Shown piece by piece: positions 52,422-61,796 of a stretch of 64,000 bases of DNA; position 1 is the stretch's first letter, and the number at the start of each line of letters is the position of its first letter. The stretch is taken from assembly GCA_029256185.1 (NCBI GenBank), contig JAQSYI010000038.1, positions 1 to 64,000 of the forward strand, in the 5' to 3' direction. This stretch comes from Paenibacillaceae bacterium (GTDB lineage: Bacteria; Bacillota; Bacilli; Paenibacillales; NBRC-103111). The position numbers and the translations under genes are program-made. The notes under the pieces were generated by a model, which did no database searches, was not told the origin of the DNA, and saw only the letters and a list, made by a program, of their open reading frames with translations.

Positions 52422-54074
52422 ATGGAGAGAGAGACTGTAAACAACCGCATATCGGCAATTGAGGCATTCCCCCGGGCAATTCTGAAGGCGCATCTATGCT
52501 CTTGCGGCGTGGATTACAAGAGCCTGGACAAACCGGTGATTGCCGTAGCCAATTCTTGGAATGAAATCGTGCCGGGACATGTTCATCTCCGGCAGCTGGC
52601 TGACAAGGTTAAAGCGGGAATTGCCGCCGCAGGGGGAGTGGCGCTGGAGTTCAACACCATCGCCATCTGTGACGGGATCGCACAGGGGCATGCAGGGATG
52701 AAGTATTCGCTGCCCAGCCGGGAGACCATCGCCGACAGTGTGGAGATGATGGTGAACGGACATGGCATCTTCGACGGCATGGTGGTGTTAAGCTCCTGCG
52801 ATAAGATCGTGCCCGGAATGCTCATGGCTGCCGCCCGGCTGAATCTGCCCAGTCTGGTGGTGCTTGGCGGGGTCATGCCCAACCATATTGCCCCGAAGGA
52901 ATCCAAAGCGGCGCGGCGGGCGTTCTTGGACGGACAGTTGGATGAGCAGGGGCTGGTAGAAATAACCGCCCGGTATTATCCCGGCCCGGGAGCCTGTCCG
53001 TTCCTGGGTACGGCCAATACGATGCAGGGACTGTCCGAGGCCCTTGGCATGGCGCTGCCCAATACCTCATGGATGCAGGCCCTGTCTTCCGAGCAGTTGG
53101 AAGCGGCAGAGCAGGCGGGCCGTCAGGTGATGGAACTGGTGCGGCAGGGAATTACTCCCCGGTCCATCATGACCCGCGAGGCATTCGAGAATGCCGTGGC
53201 GGTGCTGTTGGCCATGGGCGGCTCCCTGAATGCCTGCCTCCATCTGCCGGCGATTGCCCATGAGTTGGGCTTGGAGCTGCCCTTCGAGCTGTTCGATGAG
53301 ATCAGCAGACGGGTTCCTTTCCTGGCGGGGGTAACTCCGAACAACCAGGAATATACCACCAATGATCTGCAGCGCGCAGGAGGAATGCCGGCCCTGATGA
53401 ACGAACTGCAGCAGCACATTCATGGAGATTGCCTGACGGTTACGGGAAGGACCGTCAGGGAGAATATAGGGGAGGGCAGCGTGTTGGACCGGCGGATTAT
53501 CCGGCCTCTTGCCGATCCTATTGAACAGGAAGGCGGCATCGCCGTGCTCACAGGCAATCTGGCTCCTGAGGGGGCGCTGGTGAAGCAGTCGGCGGTAGCG
53601 CCCGGGCTGCGGGTTTTTAGCGGCCCGGCCAAGGTGTTCGATTCGGAGGAACAATTCGATGAAGCCTATAGCCATGGACTGATCTCGGAAGGGGATGTGA
53701 TCGTGATCCGCTATGAGGGTCCCAAGGGCGGTCCGGGCATGAGGGAGCTGCACCGCTGCACGGAGATATTGGGCAAGTTCTCCCGGGTTGCGCTGATTAC
53801 GGACGGCCGCTTCTCCGGAGCCAGTGCCGGGCTGTCCATCGGCTATGCCAGCCCGGAAGCGGCGGAGGGCGGTCCCCTTGCGCTGCTGGCAGACGGGGAC
53901 CCGATCTGCATCGATATTCCCGCACGCAGGCTCTCGGTGGAGGTTGCCGCCGGTGAGTTGGAGCGCCGCTCCGCCGCATGGCAACCGAGGCCCCTTGCGG
54001 AGCATAGCGGCTCCTGTCTCAGCCATTATGCCAAGAGCGCCTCATCGGCTGCCCGTGGGGCAGTCCGCTTGTAG
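52422..54074 (+). CDS. IlvD/Edd-family sugar-acid dehydratase
   Basis: 550 residues. Conserved core: NSWNEIVPGHVHLR, EFNTIAICDGIAQGH, C126 in SSCDKIVPGM, C192 in GACPFLGTANTM, MGGSLNACLH, and RYEGPKGGPGM. The family has an iron-sulphur cluster and dehydrates dihydroxy acids or aldonates. In this locus, with a gluconokinase-type gene, an aldonate dehydratase role is more likely than valine synthesis. Strong AGGAGG site precedes the ATG. 26 bases to the next gene. Confidence 0.8.
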   Translation: MERETVNNRISAIEAFPRAILKAHLCSCGVDYKSLDKPVIAVANSWNEIVPGHVHLRQLADKVKAGIAAAGGVALEFNTIAICDGIAQGHAGMKYSLPSRETIADSVEMMVNGHGIFDGMVVLSSCDKIVPGMLMAAARLNLPSLVVLGGVMPNHIAPKESKAARRAFLDGQLDEQGLVEITARYYPGPGACPFLGTANTMQGLSEALGMALPNTSWMQALSSEQLEAAEQAGRQVMELVRQGITPRSIMTREAFENAVAVLLAMGGSLNACLHLPAIAHELGLELPFELFDEISRRVPFLAGVTPNNQEYTTNDLQRAGGMPALMNELQQHIHGDCLTVTGRTVRENIGEGSVLDRRIIRPLADPIEQEGGIAVLTGNLAPEGALVKQSAVAPGLRVFSGPAKVFDSEEQFDEAYSHGLISEGDVIVIRYEGPKGGPGMRELHRCTEILGKFSRVALITDGRFSGASAGLSIGYASPEAAEGGPLALLADGDPICIDIPARRLSVEVAAGELERRSAAWQPRPLAEHSGSCLSHYAKSASSAARGAVRL

Positions 54075-54099
54075 GCGCGGCGGAGGGGAAAATGAGGAT

Positions 54100-55671
54100 A
54101 TGAGTCAGATGAAGCTTGTGATCGGTCTGGATATTGGCACTACCAGCACCAAAGCGGTGGTGTTCACCGCTCAGGGCGCGATGCTGTCCCGCTATGAGTC
54201 CGCGTACCCACTGGAGCAACCGGAGCCTTCCCGGGCAGTGCAGGACCCGGAACGGATTGTCCGGGGAGTGGCGGACAGCGTCAGAGGCGCCCTTGCTGAA
54301 GCCGGGGCGAGCGGAGACGATGTGGCTGCCGTAGGCATCAGCGCAGCCATGCATTCGCTTATGCTGCTGGATAAGCGGGGCGATCCCCTGACCCCCCTTA
54401 TCACCTGGGCGGACAGCAGAAGCTCGGAGCAGGCAGCCCGGCTGAAGCTGGAGCATGGCGGCGGCAACGGGCTCTACGGACGGACGGGAACTCCTGTGCA
54501 TCCCATGTCACCCCTGACCAAGATCATCTGGTTCCGTGAGCGGGAGCCGGAGGTATTCAGCGAAGCGGCCATGTTCGCCGGAATCAAGGAGTACGTGCTG
54601 TACCGGCTGTTTGGACAGTACGTGGTTGACGAGTCAGTAGCTTCCGCTACAGGAATGTTTAATCTGGAAACGGCAGATTGGGATGAGCAGGCGCTGGCGT
54701 TGGCCGGCATCGACAGGAGCAGGCTGCCGGAGCTTGTACCGGCAACGGCGGTGCTGACCGGCATGGCGCCAGGCTATGCCGCAGCCATGGGGATCGGGGT
54801 GCATACTCCCTTTGCAGTGGGGGCCAGCGACGGCGCCCTTGCCAACCTGGGAGTGGGAGCGGCAGGCCCCGGAGAGGCCGCTGTCACCATCGGCACCAGC
54901 GGAGCCATGCGGGTCATGTCTCCGCGTCCCCTGACCGACCCGCGGGGCCGCACGTTCTGCTACGCTGTAGACGGCTCCCGCTGGATCATAGGCGGCGCAA
55001 GCAACAACGGAGGCATGCTGCTTAGCTGGTTCATCAATCAATTGGCCTCATCCCCCGGCGGCGGAGAACTTGCAAGCCGGAGCGGCCTAAGCGGGCGGAG
55101 CTACGAGGCGGTTATCCGGAGCGCCGGTGCAGTTGCGGCCGGGGCGGAGGGCCTGCTGTTCCTTCCGTATATGACCGGGGAGCGCGCTCCCCACTGGAAT
55201 CCGGATGCGCGCGGGGTATTCTTCGGCGTGGCCCTTCACCACCGGCAGGAGCATTTTGCCCGGGCCATCATGGAAGGGGTTGTTCTCTGCATCCGCTCCA
55301 TCAGTGCTGCTGTGGAGGAGCTGACGGGGCCGGTGAAGGAAGTCCGCGCCTCCGGCGGCTTCGCCCGCTCTCCGGTGTGGAGGCAGATGCTCAGTGATAT
55401 GCTGGGCCGGGAACTCCTGGTCCCGGAGAGCCACGAAGCCTCTGCTCTGGGCGCGGCTATTATGGCCCTTTGCGCCATCGGCGAATTATCATCTCCCGAT
55501 GAGGCAAAAGGCTGGGTCAGGATCGGCTGCCGCCATGAGCCTGACCAGCAGGTGCACCTCATTTACCAGGAGCTGTTCCATATGTTCGAAGACATCTACG
55601 GCAGGCTTGCGCCCGAGTTCCCCAAGATGACCCGCTTCCAGCGGACGGGGGCGTTTGCGGCATCCTGCTAG
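54100..55671 (+). CDS. FGGY-family carbohydrate kinase, gluconokinase-like
   Basis: 523 residues, FGGY fold. The N-terminal phosphate loop is VIGLDIGTTSTKAVVF, then ITWADSRS, GASDGALANLGVG, TIGTSGAMRVM and SGGFARSPVWRQMLSDMLG. Best fits gluconokinase (GntK of Bacillus), though xylulokinase-like kinases share the fold. The start is at ATG 54100, with weak GAGGAT close by; ATG 54109 is an alternative. Last gene of the sugar locus. Confidence 0.85.
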   Translation: MSQMKLVIGLDIGTTSTKAVVFTAQGAMLSRYESAYPLEQPEPSRAVQDPERIVRGVADSVRGALAEAGASGDDVAAVGISAAMHSLMLLDKRGDPLTPLITWADSRSSEQAARLKLEHGGGNGLYGRTGTPVHPMSPLTKIIWFREREPEVFSEAAMFAGIKEYVLYRLFGQYVVDESVASATGMFNLETADWDEQALALAGIDRSRLPELVPATAVLTGMAPGYAAAMGIGVHTPFAVGASDGALANLGVGAAGPGEAAVTIGTSGAMRVMSPRPLTDPRGRTFCYAVDGSRWIIGGASNNGGMLLSWFINQLASSPGGGELASRSGLSGRSYEAVIRSAGAVAAGAEGLLFLPYMTGERAPHWNPDARGVFFGVALHHRQEHFARAIMEGVVLCIRSISAAVEELTGPVKEVRASGGFARSPVWRQMLSDMLGRELLVPESHEASALGAAIMALCAIGELSSPDEAKGWVRIGCRHEPDQQVHLIYQELFHMFEDIYGRLAPEFPKMTRFQRTGAFAASC

Positions 55672-55674
55672 GAC

Positions 55675-55688
55675 GTGTTTGCAAACAC
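55675..55688. repeat. 14-bp perfect palindrome after the kinase gene
   Basis: GTGTTTGCAAACAC directly after the kinase stop, between convergent genes. It may be an operator-like or repeat-derived sequence; no T-run. Confidence 0.4.
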
Positions 55689-55709
55689 ACCCTGGCAGGC
55701 TGCGGCTTT

Positions 55710-57794
55710 CTATTCATTCCACCAGCGCTTCAGGTCCTTCCACCAAGTGGACTCGGCTTTCTTCTGCTCCCCGGACTCACTTTGCTGCAGCAGACCCGCG
55801 TCCACGCAATATTCCGTAGGCTCTGTTCCTTGCACGAAGGTTTCCATCCGGGTGCTGGGGCAGCCTTCATTGGCCAGCTTGCCGCTAACCGGGTCCACAT
55901 AGACCGTAACTACTCCTTCCGGCATGGGGAACAGCTTGGGCGGCACCGCCTCCAGAGTCCGTTCGGTGAACTCTGCGAAGATCGGCGCCGCCTTGCGCTG
56001 GTCCAGCTTGCCGATGGTCTTGTCCCGGTCATAGCCGACCCATACGGCAGTGGACAGCTCCGGCGTGTAGCCCACCATCCAGGCGTCGTAGTTGGTGGTG
56101 CCGGTCTTCCCCGCAACCGGACGCTTCATCAGATCAGAGACCCGGAAGCCGGTTCCCCCCTCCTCGAAGACGGACTGCATCAGATTGGTCAGCACGTAGG
56201 TGTATGCGGGATGAATAACCGGCGTCTCCACCGGCTCTGCCTCGAACAACACCCTGCCCGCATGGTCCTCCACCCGGATTACCGCCATAGGCTCCGCGCG
56301 CACCCCTTGATTGGCCAGCACGCCATAAGCGGAAGCCATCTCAAACGGGCTCACCGGCGAGGTGCCCAGCGCCAGGGAAGGAAGGGCCTTCAACGGAGAC
56401 GTAATCCCCATCTTTTGGGCCATGGCTACGGCTTTATCCGGTCCCACATCCATAATGGTATGCACAGCATAGATGTTGTCCGATTTCATAATCGCCCGGC
56501 GTAAATCGATGTAATCGTTGTCGTATGTGCTGTCATAGTTGCTTGGCGCGTAGGTTTGCCGGCCTTCGTCATACGTGAAGACGGTAGGCTCGCTTTTGTA
56601 TTGGGTCAAGGGAGAGAAGCTCTCGGCCAGAGCCGCCAGATAGACAACCGGCTTGAAGGCGGAGCCTGGCTGGCGCGTAGTGGCGAACACCCGGTTGAAC
56701 TGGTTCGCCTTGAAGTCCCGTCCGCCCACCATTGCCTTGATATACCCGTTGCGGGGATCGATCGCGATGAGCGCCGCCTGAAGCTCCGATTCCGCCGGTA
56801 TCTCCTTCTCGATGGCTTCCTCGGCAATTTTTTGGGCGCGCAAATCCAGGGTGGTGTAGATTCTGAAGCCTCCGGCCTCGAACTGCTCCTCGGTTATCCC
56901 CAGCTTGTCAATGACCACATTCCTTACATATTCCTGAAAATAGGGAGCCTCCGATTCCGTTCCCGTCTGCCGGGGAATAATCGTAAGCTGCTCCTTATAA
57001 GCCGCATCCGCCTGCTCCTCCGTAATGATGCCGCGTCCGGCCATGGCCTGAAGGATCAGCTTCTGCCTGCTTTTCGCATTCTCCATGTTCAGATAAGGGG
57101 AATAGTACTTGGCCCCTTTCGGCACTCCGGCCATCATCGCGCTCTCGGCCAGATCCAGATCCTTCGCATCCTTGCCAAAAAACATTTTGGCTGCCGCCTG
57201 CACGCCGTAGGTGGAGTGCCCAAAGTAGATCTGGTTCAAGTACTGCTCCAGAATCTGGTCCTTGCTCAGCTGCATCTCCAGATGAACGGCATAAAAAGCT
57301 TCCTTGATCTTCCGCGACCACGTCCGGTCATGGCTCAGGTACAAGTTCCGGGCCAGTTGCTGCGTGATGGTGCTTGCCCCCTGCTCCATGGACATGGTTT
57401 TGATGTCCTGTATAGCCGCCCTAGCCAGACCTTTGGGGTCGATGCCCAGATGGTTGTAGAAGTTCCGGTCTTCGATAGACAGCACAGCCTGAATCAAGTA
57501 GGGGGAGATATCGGTAATGCGGATCATCTCGCGGTTTTGGCCGGAATGAAAGGTATCGATGGTCTTGCCCTGAAAATCATAGATTTGGGAGTTTTGGGTG
57601 ACGGTAACGGCAGGAAGGGCCTGGGAGCGGTAATAGAGCATGATGATTACACCCGCCGCGACGCATAGCAGCGTCATCGCAACCCCTAAGGTAAACAATT
57701 TTTTGAGAAAACGCACCATAGCGGATTGGGATGGCTTTTCAGGGCGGTGGTCCTTGCGGCTGTTGCTTCTGGAAGGCATCGGCTCGTCGGCCAT
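55710..57794 (-). CDS. Class A penicillin-binding protein (PBP1/PbpG-like)
   Basis: 694 residues. Cytoplasmic basic tail, one membrane helix (about 33-55), a transglycosylase domain with catalytic E108 (SIEDRNFYNH) and a transpeptidase domain with S378 (PGSAFK), SDN (KSDNIY) and KTGT (AGKTGTTNYD). Builds and cross-links peptidoglycan on the outer face. Length and architecture resemble B. subtilis PbpG/PbpF, which serve spore wall synthesis. The ATG at 57794 follows AGGTG by eight bases; 57812 is a longer alternative. Confidence 0.92.
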   Translation of the reverse strand: MADEPMPSRSNSRKDHRPEKPSQSAMVRFLKKLFTLGVAMTLLCVAAGVIIMLYYRSQALPAVTVTQNSQIYDFQGKTIDTFHSGQNREMIRITDISPYLIQAVLSIEDRNFYNHLGIDPKGLARAAIQDIKTMSMEQGASTITQQLARNLYLSHDRTWSRKIKEAFYAVHLEMQLSKDQILEQYLNQIYFGHSTYGVQAAAKMFFGKDAKDLDLAESAMMAGVPKGAKYYSPYLNMENAKSRQKLILQAMAGRGIITEEQADAAYKEQLTIIPRQTGTESEAPYFQEYVRNVVIDKLGITEEQFEAGGFRIYTTLDLRAQKIAEEAIEKEIPAESELQAALIAIDPRNGYIKAMVGGRDFKANQFNRVFATTRQPGSAFKPVVYLAALAESFSPLTQYKSEPTVFTYDEGRQTYAPSNYDSTYDNDYIDLRRAIMKSDNIYAVHTIMDVGPDKAVAMAQKMGITSPLKALPSLALGTSPVSPFEMASAYGVLANQGVRAEPMAVIRVEDHAGRVLFEAEPVETPVIHPAYTYVLTNLMQSVFEEGGTGFRVSDLMKRPVAGKTGTTNYDAWMVGYTPELSTAVWVGYDRDKTIGKLDQRKAAPIFAEFTERTLEAVPPKLFPMPEGVVTVYVDPVSGKLANEGCPSTRMETFVQGTEPTEYCVDAGLLQQSESGEQKKAESTWWKDLKRWWNE

Positions 57795-57909
57795 CCGTTC
57801 TTCACCTCTCATCCATTAAGCTTTGTATTAGCTAGTATGGAAAAATAGGGAAGATGGTATTCAGGCGGGAAGCTGCGGCGGAAAAAATATTTGCAAGAGG
57901 GCTTGTCCC

Positions 57910-58737
57910 CTACTGCCGGTGAATCTTGCGGAAAGCGCTGGGGGTTATCCCCTCCTGCTGCTTGAACAGCTTGATGAAGTAGCTGGAGTGCTCGTAACCC
58001 ACGGTCCTGGCGATATCCTTGATATCCTTGTCCGGCTCCCGCAGCAGCAGCTCCTTGGCGCGGCGCAGCCGGAAGCGGTTAATGTATTCGAAGGGCCGCA
58101 GGCCGAAGCTTTTCTGGAACAGGTGGCAGGTATATTGGGGGGAGATGTCCAGTTGGCTTGAGATGACTTCCAGTGTCAGCGGCTCGGCAAAATGTTCGTC
58201 GATATAAGACAGGGCAGGCATCAGCTGCTCGTAATGCTCGGTCTTCGAGCGCATGTCGGGTGTGCTGGAATACATGAACAGGTCCAGCACAATCTCGTAG
58301 ATTAGGGCGGAACATCTGATATAGCGGAAGGGGTCCTTGGACTGGAGCAGGCCGCAGGCCTGCTCCAGCTTCTCCTGCACAATATCGGGGTGGGAGAGCT
58401 GGAGCACGGAAGAACCTGTCAGCTTCAGGGAAGCCAGCATCCCCTCGGCCTGAATCCCGTTGAAGCTGATCCACTGGACCGCCCAGGGTTCTTTGACCGC
58501 ATAATATCTGTGCTTGCGGTTGGGATACAGCAGCATGCCATGGCCTGGGGCGATATGGAGCTGCCGTCCCTCGGTCTCAAGCATGCCTTCTCCCGCCACG
58601 CATTGAATCCATTGGAAATCGGGAAACCCCTCCTCGCGGGACATAGGGTCCTGATGGGCCCATTCTCCTGCGCTGGTCACAAAATAGGGCAGCTTCAGCT
58701 CTGTGTCCGTCAACACCGTAAAGATATTGATATTCAT
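57910..58737 (-). CDS. AraC-family transcriptional regulator
   Basis: 275 residues. An N-terminal cupin-like sensing domain (about 20-100, HIAPGHGMLLYPNRKHRYYAVKEPWAVQWISFNG) and a C-terminal double helix-turn-helix (about 175-270, LTLEVISSQLDISPQYTCHLFQKSFGLRPFEYI, IARTVGYEHSSYFIKLFKQQEGITPSAFR). ATG 58737 has AGGAG; the longer frame to 58773 has no site. No target gene is obvious nearby. Confidence 0.85.
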   Translation of the reverse strand: MNINIFTVLTDTELKLPYFVTSAGEWAHQDPMSREEGFPDFQWIQCVAGEGMLETEGRQLHIAPGHGMLLYPNRKHRYYAVKEPWAVQWISFNGIQAEGMLASLKLTGSSVLQLSHPDIVQEKLEQACGLLQSKDPFRYIRCSALIYEIVLDLFMYSSTPDMRSKTEHYEQLMPALSYIDEHFAEPLTLEVISSQLDISPQYTCHLFQKSFGLRPFEYINRFRLRRAKELLLREPDKDIKDIARTVGYEHSSYFIKLFKQQEGITPSAFRKIHRQ

Positions 58738-58881
58738 GCACTTCTCCTGTGTCGCTTCATATTTTTCAACCAAGTTAGAAGGCTATATTCCTTAAATATA
58801 ATCAACTGGCGAAGAGACTGCAACAGACGGGCCGGCACATACTCCCAAGACCGCCGTCCAATTTGAAGCAGGGCAGATGCG

Positions 58882-58988
58882 CTTAGAGACTGCGACGAAA
58901 TAAGTACCGCTAAATTGCCGCCAAAACTCCCAAGAACATGGAGATTTTGTCATCAAAAGCGGGTACTAATTTCCTCGCAGCTCCTTAG
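58882..58988. repeat. Imperfect palindromic element
   Basis: Arms 58882-58910 and 58959-58988 match as inverted copies (CTTAGAGACTGCGACGAAAT against CTAAGGAGCTGCGAGGAAAT when read from the other strand), with about 48 bases between. Probably a dispersed repeat; 58738-59107 holds no gene. Confidence 0.6.
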
Positions 58989-59107
58989 TATGCACAACTG
59001 CCCTGTCTGCTTCCGGCATTCCGTTTGTGGCCGCAGCTTGATTGTTCTTGCCTTGATTCTGTAGACTAAAGATACACTGCAAGATAAACACGAGGGGGAT
59101 GGATCTC

Positions 59108-59506
59108 TTGGACGTGCAATTGACGATTGAGAGCATCAACGAGGGCGGGCGGGTGGTCCAGCAGGCGAACGCCCGGCTCTATGAAAGAGATGGACGCACC
59201 TATTATTATTATGAGGAGCCGCGGTCGGAGATGGGACGGATTGTAAGCATTCTGCGTGTAGAACCGGATTATATCCGCCTGCTGCGGCAAGGCGATATAG
59301 AAAGCGAGCAGCAGTTCAGGGTAGGAACACGCTTGCCCGGTTATTACGACACGATTCACGGCAGGCTGGAGTTGGATACGGAAACGACGGAGCTTGACAA
59401 CCGGTTGGAGAACGGAATAGGGACGCTCAGCTGGTCGTACGAATTGTATGTGTCCGGAGAACGGACCGGCTTTCATCAGCTTCTCATAAAGGCTGTTGCG
59501 CTTTAA
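59108..59506 (+). CDS. ywiB: YwiB-family (DUF1934) protein
   Basis: 132 residues if started at the TTG 59108, nine bases after GAGGGGG; ATG 59099 abuts that site and is less likely. Lipocalin-like small beta-barrel of unknown function: DVQLTIESINEGGRVVQQANARLYERDGRTYYYYEEPRSEMGRIVSILRVEPDYIRLLRQGDIESEQQF. In B. subtilis ywiB sits beside argS; here argS is not next to it. It overlaps the subtilase gene at its 3' end. Confidence 0.8.
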   Translation: MDVQLTIESINEGGRVVQQANARLYERDGRTYYYYEEPRSEMGRIVSILRVEPDYIRLLRQGDIESEQQFRVGTRLPGYYDTIHGRLELDTETTELDNRLENGIGTLSWSYELYVSGERTGFHQLLIKAVAL

Positions 59507-60699
59507 CGCCTCTTGGGGACGCCCTTCTTGCGGCTCATGTCCTTGATAGCGCGGATGGCGTTCACTTCGCCCAGGAATCCCGCCTTCTTCGCCTTGACAG
59601 AAATGGGGACGGAGGTCTTCTGCAGGCTGTTCAACAGAGGCTTCAGAGGGAGCTGGGGCTTCAATGACATCATCAGAGCGATTACTCCGCTTACATGGGA
59701 GGTAGCCATAGAGGTGCCAGACAGCTCGTGGTATTTGCCGTTCAGCCAGGTAGAGACGATCCGGTCTCCCGGAGCATAGATGTCGATCTTGCTGCCCCGG
59801 TTGGTGAAAGCGGCTATATGCCTGTCGCGGGTGGTTGCACCTACGGCAATCGTACACTCATAGCGGGCGGGATAATCTATCATTCCCTTCTTGCCTTCGT
59901 TGCCGGAAGAAGCCACAATCACAATGCCCTCCCGGTGGGCGTTCTTCACTGCCGCCTCCAGCGCGGCGCTGCGGGTTTTCATACCGAAGCTCATGTTGAT
60001 GATATGCAGCTTGTTGCGCACGCACCATTCAATACCTTTGACGATATCGGTTACATATGAGGTTCCGTTGTGGTCAAAGGCTTTGACGGCATAGATGGTG
60101 GCGTAAGGCGCAACACCGGTCATCCCCCGTTTGGAGGAAGCCGCGATGGTGCCGCTGATATGGGTGCCATGCCCGTTATCGTCGATGGGCAGCATGTGGC
60201 GCTGGATCAGATTGATCCCGCCGCCGATGGAAGACTGCAGATCAGGATGGGAGTAATCAATCCCTGTGTCAATGACTCCGATCCGGATTTGCTCTCCGGT
60301 TGTCCTCCGCCAAGCCAACGGCGCCTGGATGTGGCGTACGCCCCAAGGGATGAACGGCTTGCCGCGGCTGAAGACTGCTCCGGTCAAAGAACCGCCTGAA
60401 GGCAACCGGGGGGCAAAACTGTGAACGGCCGCCGGTTTAAGGTCGGCCTCCACGCTTGCTACTTCCGGCAGCGAGACAACATCGCGCACTGACCGGATGG
60501 GGCAGGAAATGGCGTTAATCAGCGGGAGAGCCGTTACGGCTTGATGATGGCGGTGACGCTCGCCAAGCGCTTGCCGAAGCTCCCGGGCGATCTGCTGGCA
60601 GTCGCTTCCCTCACGCAGCCGAATAATATGCCTGGCGGATGATTCAGTCGCGGCTCCAAGCTCATCTGTTATCCTGTGGAGGAGCTGTGGTTCATTCAA
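59503..60699 (-). CDS. S8-family serine protease (subtilase), intracellular type
   Basis: 398 residues. Catalytic D144 (GVIDTGIDYSHPD), H177 (NGHGTHISG) and S330 (GTSMATS). An N-terminal segment (about 20-90) resembles an inhibitor/chaperone domain. No clear signal peptide, so it may be intracellular or exported by other means. Translation starts at TTG shortly after AGGGGGGA. Its end overlaps the convergent ywiB gene by four bases. Confidence 0.88.
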   Translation of the reverse strand: MNEPQLLHRITDELGAATESSARHIIRLREGSDCQQIARELRQALGERHRHHQAVTALPLINAISCPIRSVRDVVSLPEVASVEADLKPAAVHSFAPRLPSGGSLTGAVFSRGKPFIPWGVRHIQAPLAWRRTTGEQIRIGVIDTGIDYSHPDLQSSIGGGINLIQRHMLPIDDNGHGTHISGTIAASSKRGMTGVAPYATIYAVKAFDHNGTSYVTDIVKGIEWCVRNKLHIINMSFGMKTRSAALEAAVKNAHREGIVIVASSGNEGKKGMIDYPARYECTIAVGATTRDRHIAAFTNRGSKIDIYAPGDRIVSTWLNGKYHELSGTSMATSHVSGVIALMMSLKPQLPLKPLLNSLQKTSVPISVKAKKAGFLGEVNAIRAIKDMSRKKGVPKRR

Positions 60700-61110
60700 A
60701 GGCGGTTCCCCCCTAGATCAACGCATGTATGCTGTCAATGCTGTATCATATGAACCGCAGGGGGCCGGGTCTTAAGCATCTGCCTTATTTCTAATAAATA
60801 AGCTGTTACCCGTGTCAAATTGCAAATATGAACATACCCTAAATGGAGGGTCTTTCACCGGACTCTTATCGTCTAAACGCCAAGCCGGCCGCGGCTTGTG
60901 CTACAAGGGTACAGTCATAAGCGAAGACGCTGTCGGGGCGTCTTCGCTTATTTGTCCGGTTTGTACAGGCAAGAGAATAGGCCTAATCCGGGTCTTGAAG
61001 TATAGTAGGCTGCGCAGTGGGCGGCCTGCTTGCTTTTTTGCAAAAAATAAGGTTTACTATATGAAGATAATCCCTAATGTATAGAATGTGGGAAGGGCGT
61101 GTGCAAGGAA
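60700..61110. other. Intergenic region upstream of rpoE
   Basis: Contains the 60919-60949 hairpin and AT-rich promoter-like sequence at about 61020-61070. Short frames here lack ribosome sites and I do not accept them as genes. Confidence 0.45.
60919..60949. terminator. Terminator-like hairpin upstream of rpoE
   Basis: Perfect 12-bp stem AAGCGAAGACGC with a seven-base loop. No long T-run; TTATTTG follows. Confidence 0.6.
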
Positions 61111-61698
61111 ATGAGCGAATACATCTCGAAGTTGACACCGGAGCAGGCAAGGGAAGTCCCAATGGTCGACCTGGCATTTAACGTGCTGAAAGCGGCGAAC
61201 ACTCCCTTTTACTATCGTGACCTGATGGCTGAGATTGCCAAGGTAAAGGGTTACACCGAGGAGGATGTGCAGCGGCTGATTGCCCAGCTCTATACCGAGA
61301 TTAACGTGGATGGACGGTTTGCCTGCGTAGGCAACAATCTTTGGGGGCTGAAGCGCTGGTATCCGGTTGACAATAAAGACGGGGATATGGGCGGTACTAA
61401 ACGTCCGCGCATCATCAACGACGATGATGATGATCTGGAAGAAGAGGAATATCTGGAGGAAGAAGAGGATTCCTTCGCAGTGGAGGAAGAAGACTTCGAC
61501 GCCTTTGATGAAGACCGTGAGGAAGTAGTGGAAGAGGAAGAAGAAGAATTGTTCGCTCCCGAGGAAATGGAGGAGGAGCTGGACGAAACCGAGGATTCGG
61601 AGCTGGAAGGCGAATTGGAAGAAGACGAGGATGACGATTCCGAATTCGACGACGACCTGGGCGCTGATAGTGAAGACGAGGATGACGAAGATAAGTAG
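61111..61698 (+). CDS. rpoE: RNA polymerase delta subunit
   Basis: 195 residues. The N-terminal HARE-HTH domain (VPMVDLAFNVLKAANTPFYYRDLMAEIAKVKGYTEEDVQRLIAQLYTEINVDGRFACVGNNLWGLKRWYP) is followed by a long acidic tail of D and E, as in the B. subtilis delta protein. It displaces nucleic acid from RNA polymerase and speeds recycling. ATG 61111 has AAGG two bases before it; GTG 61099 after GGAAGGG is an alternative. Lies just upstream of pyrG, as in Bacillus. Confidence 0.92.
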   Translation: MSEYISKLTPEQAREVPMVDLAFNVLKAANTPFYYRDLMAEIAKVKGYTEEDVQRLIAQLYTEINVDGRFACVGNNLWGLKRWYPVDNKDGDMGGTKRPRIINDDDDDLEEEEYLEEEEDSFAVEEEDFDAFDEDREEVVEEEEEELFAPEEMEEELDETEDSELEGELEEDEDDDSEFDDDLGADSEDEDDEDK

Positions 61699-61717
61699 CC
61701 GTGGTTCCAAAACGGCC

Positions 61718-61747
61718 TTGACATGCTAAGCCCAAACAGAGTAAGAT
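61718..61747 (+). promoter_or_regulatory. Promoter of pyrG with GGGC initiation site
   Basis: TTGACA (61718-61723), 18 bases, TAAGAT (61742-61747). Seven bases on, at 61755, the transcript would begin with GGGCUUU, the start signal for CTP-sensed reiterative initiation known for Bacillus pyrG. Confidence 0.82.
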
Positions 61748-61796
61748 ATTGCATGGGCTTTGGATTTATATCCAAATGCAAATTGTTTGCCAATTG

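Noticed and set aside
52422..54074. IlvD as branched-chain amino-acid dehydratase
   Set aside because: No ilv or leu genes are near, and position between beta-mannosidase and a gluconokinase-type gene favours a sugar acid; the reaction itself remains unproven.
60812..61084. 90-residue frame upstream of rpoE
   Set aside because: It spans a terminator-like hairpin and AT-rich promoter-like DNA and lacks a ribosome site.
61290..61793. Serine-rich 167-residue frame on the minus strand
   Set aside because: It is the shadow of the Asp/Glu codons of the rpoE acidic tail, with no ribosome site.
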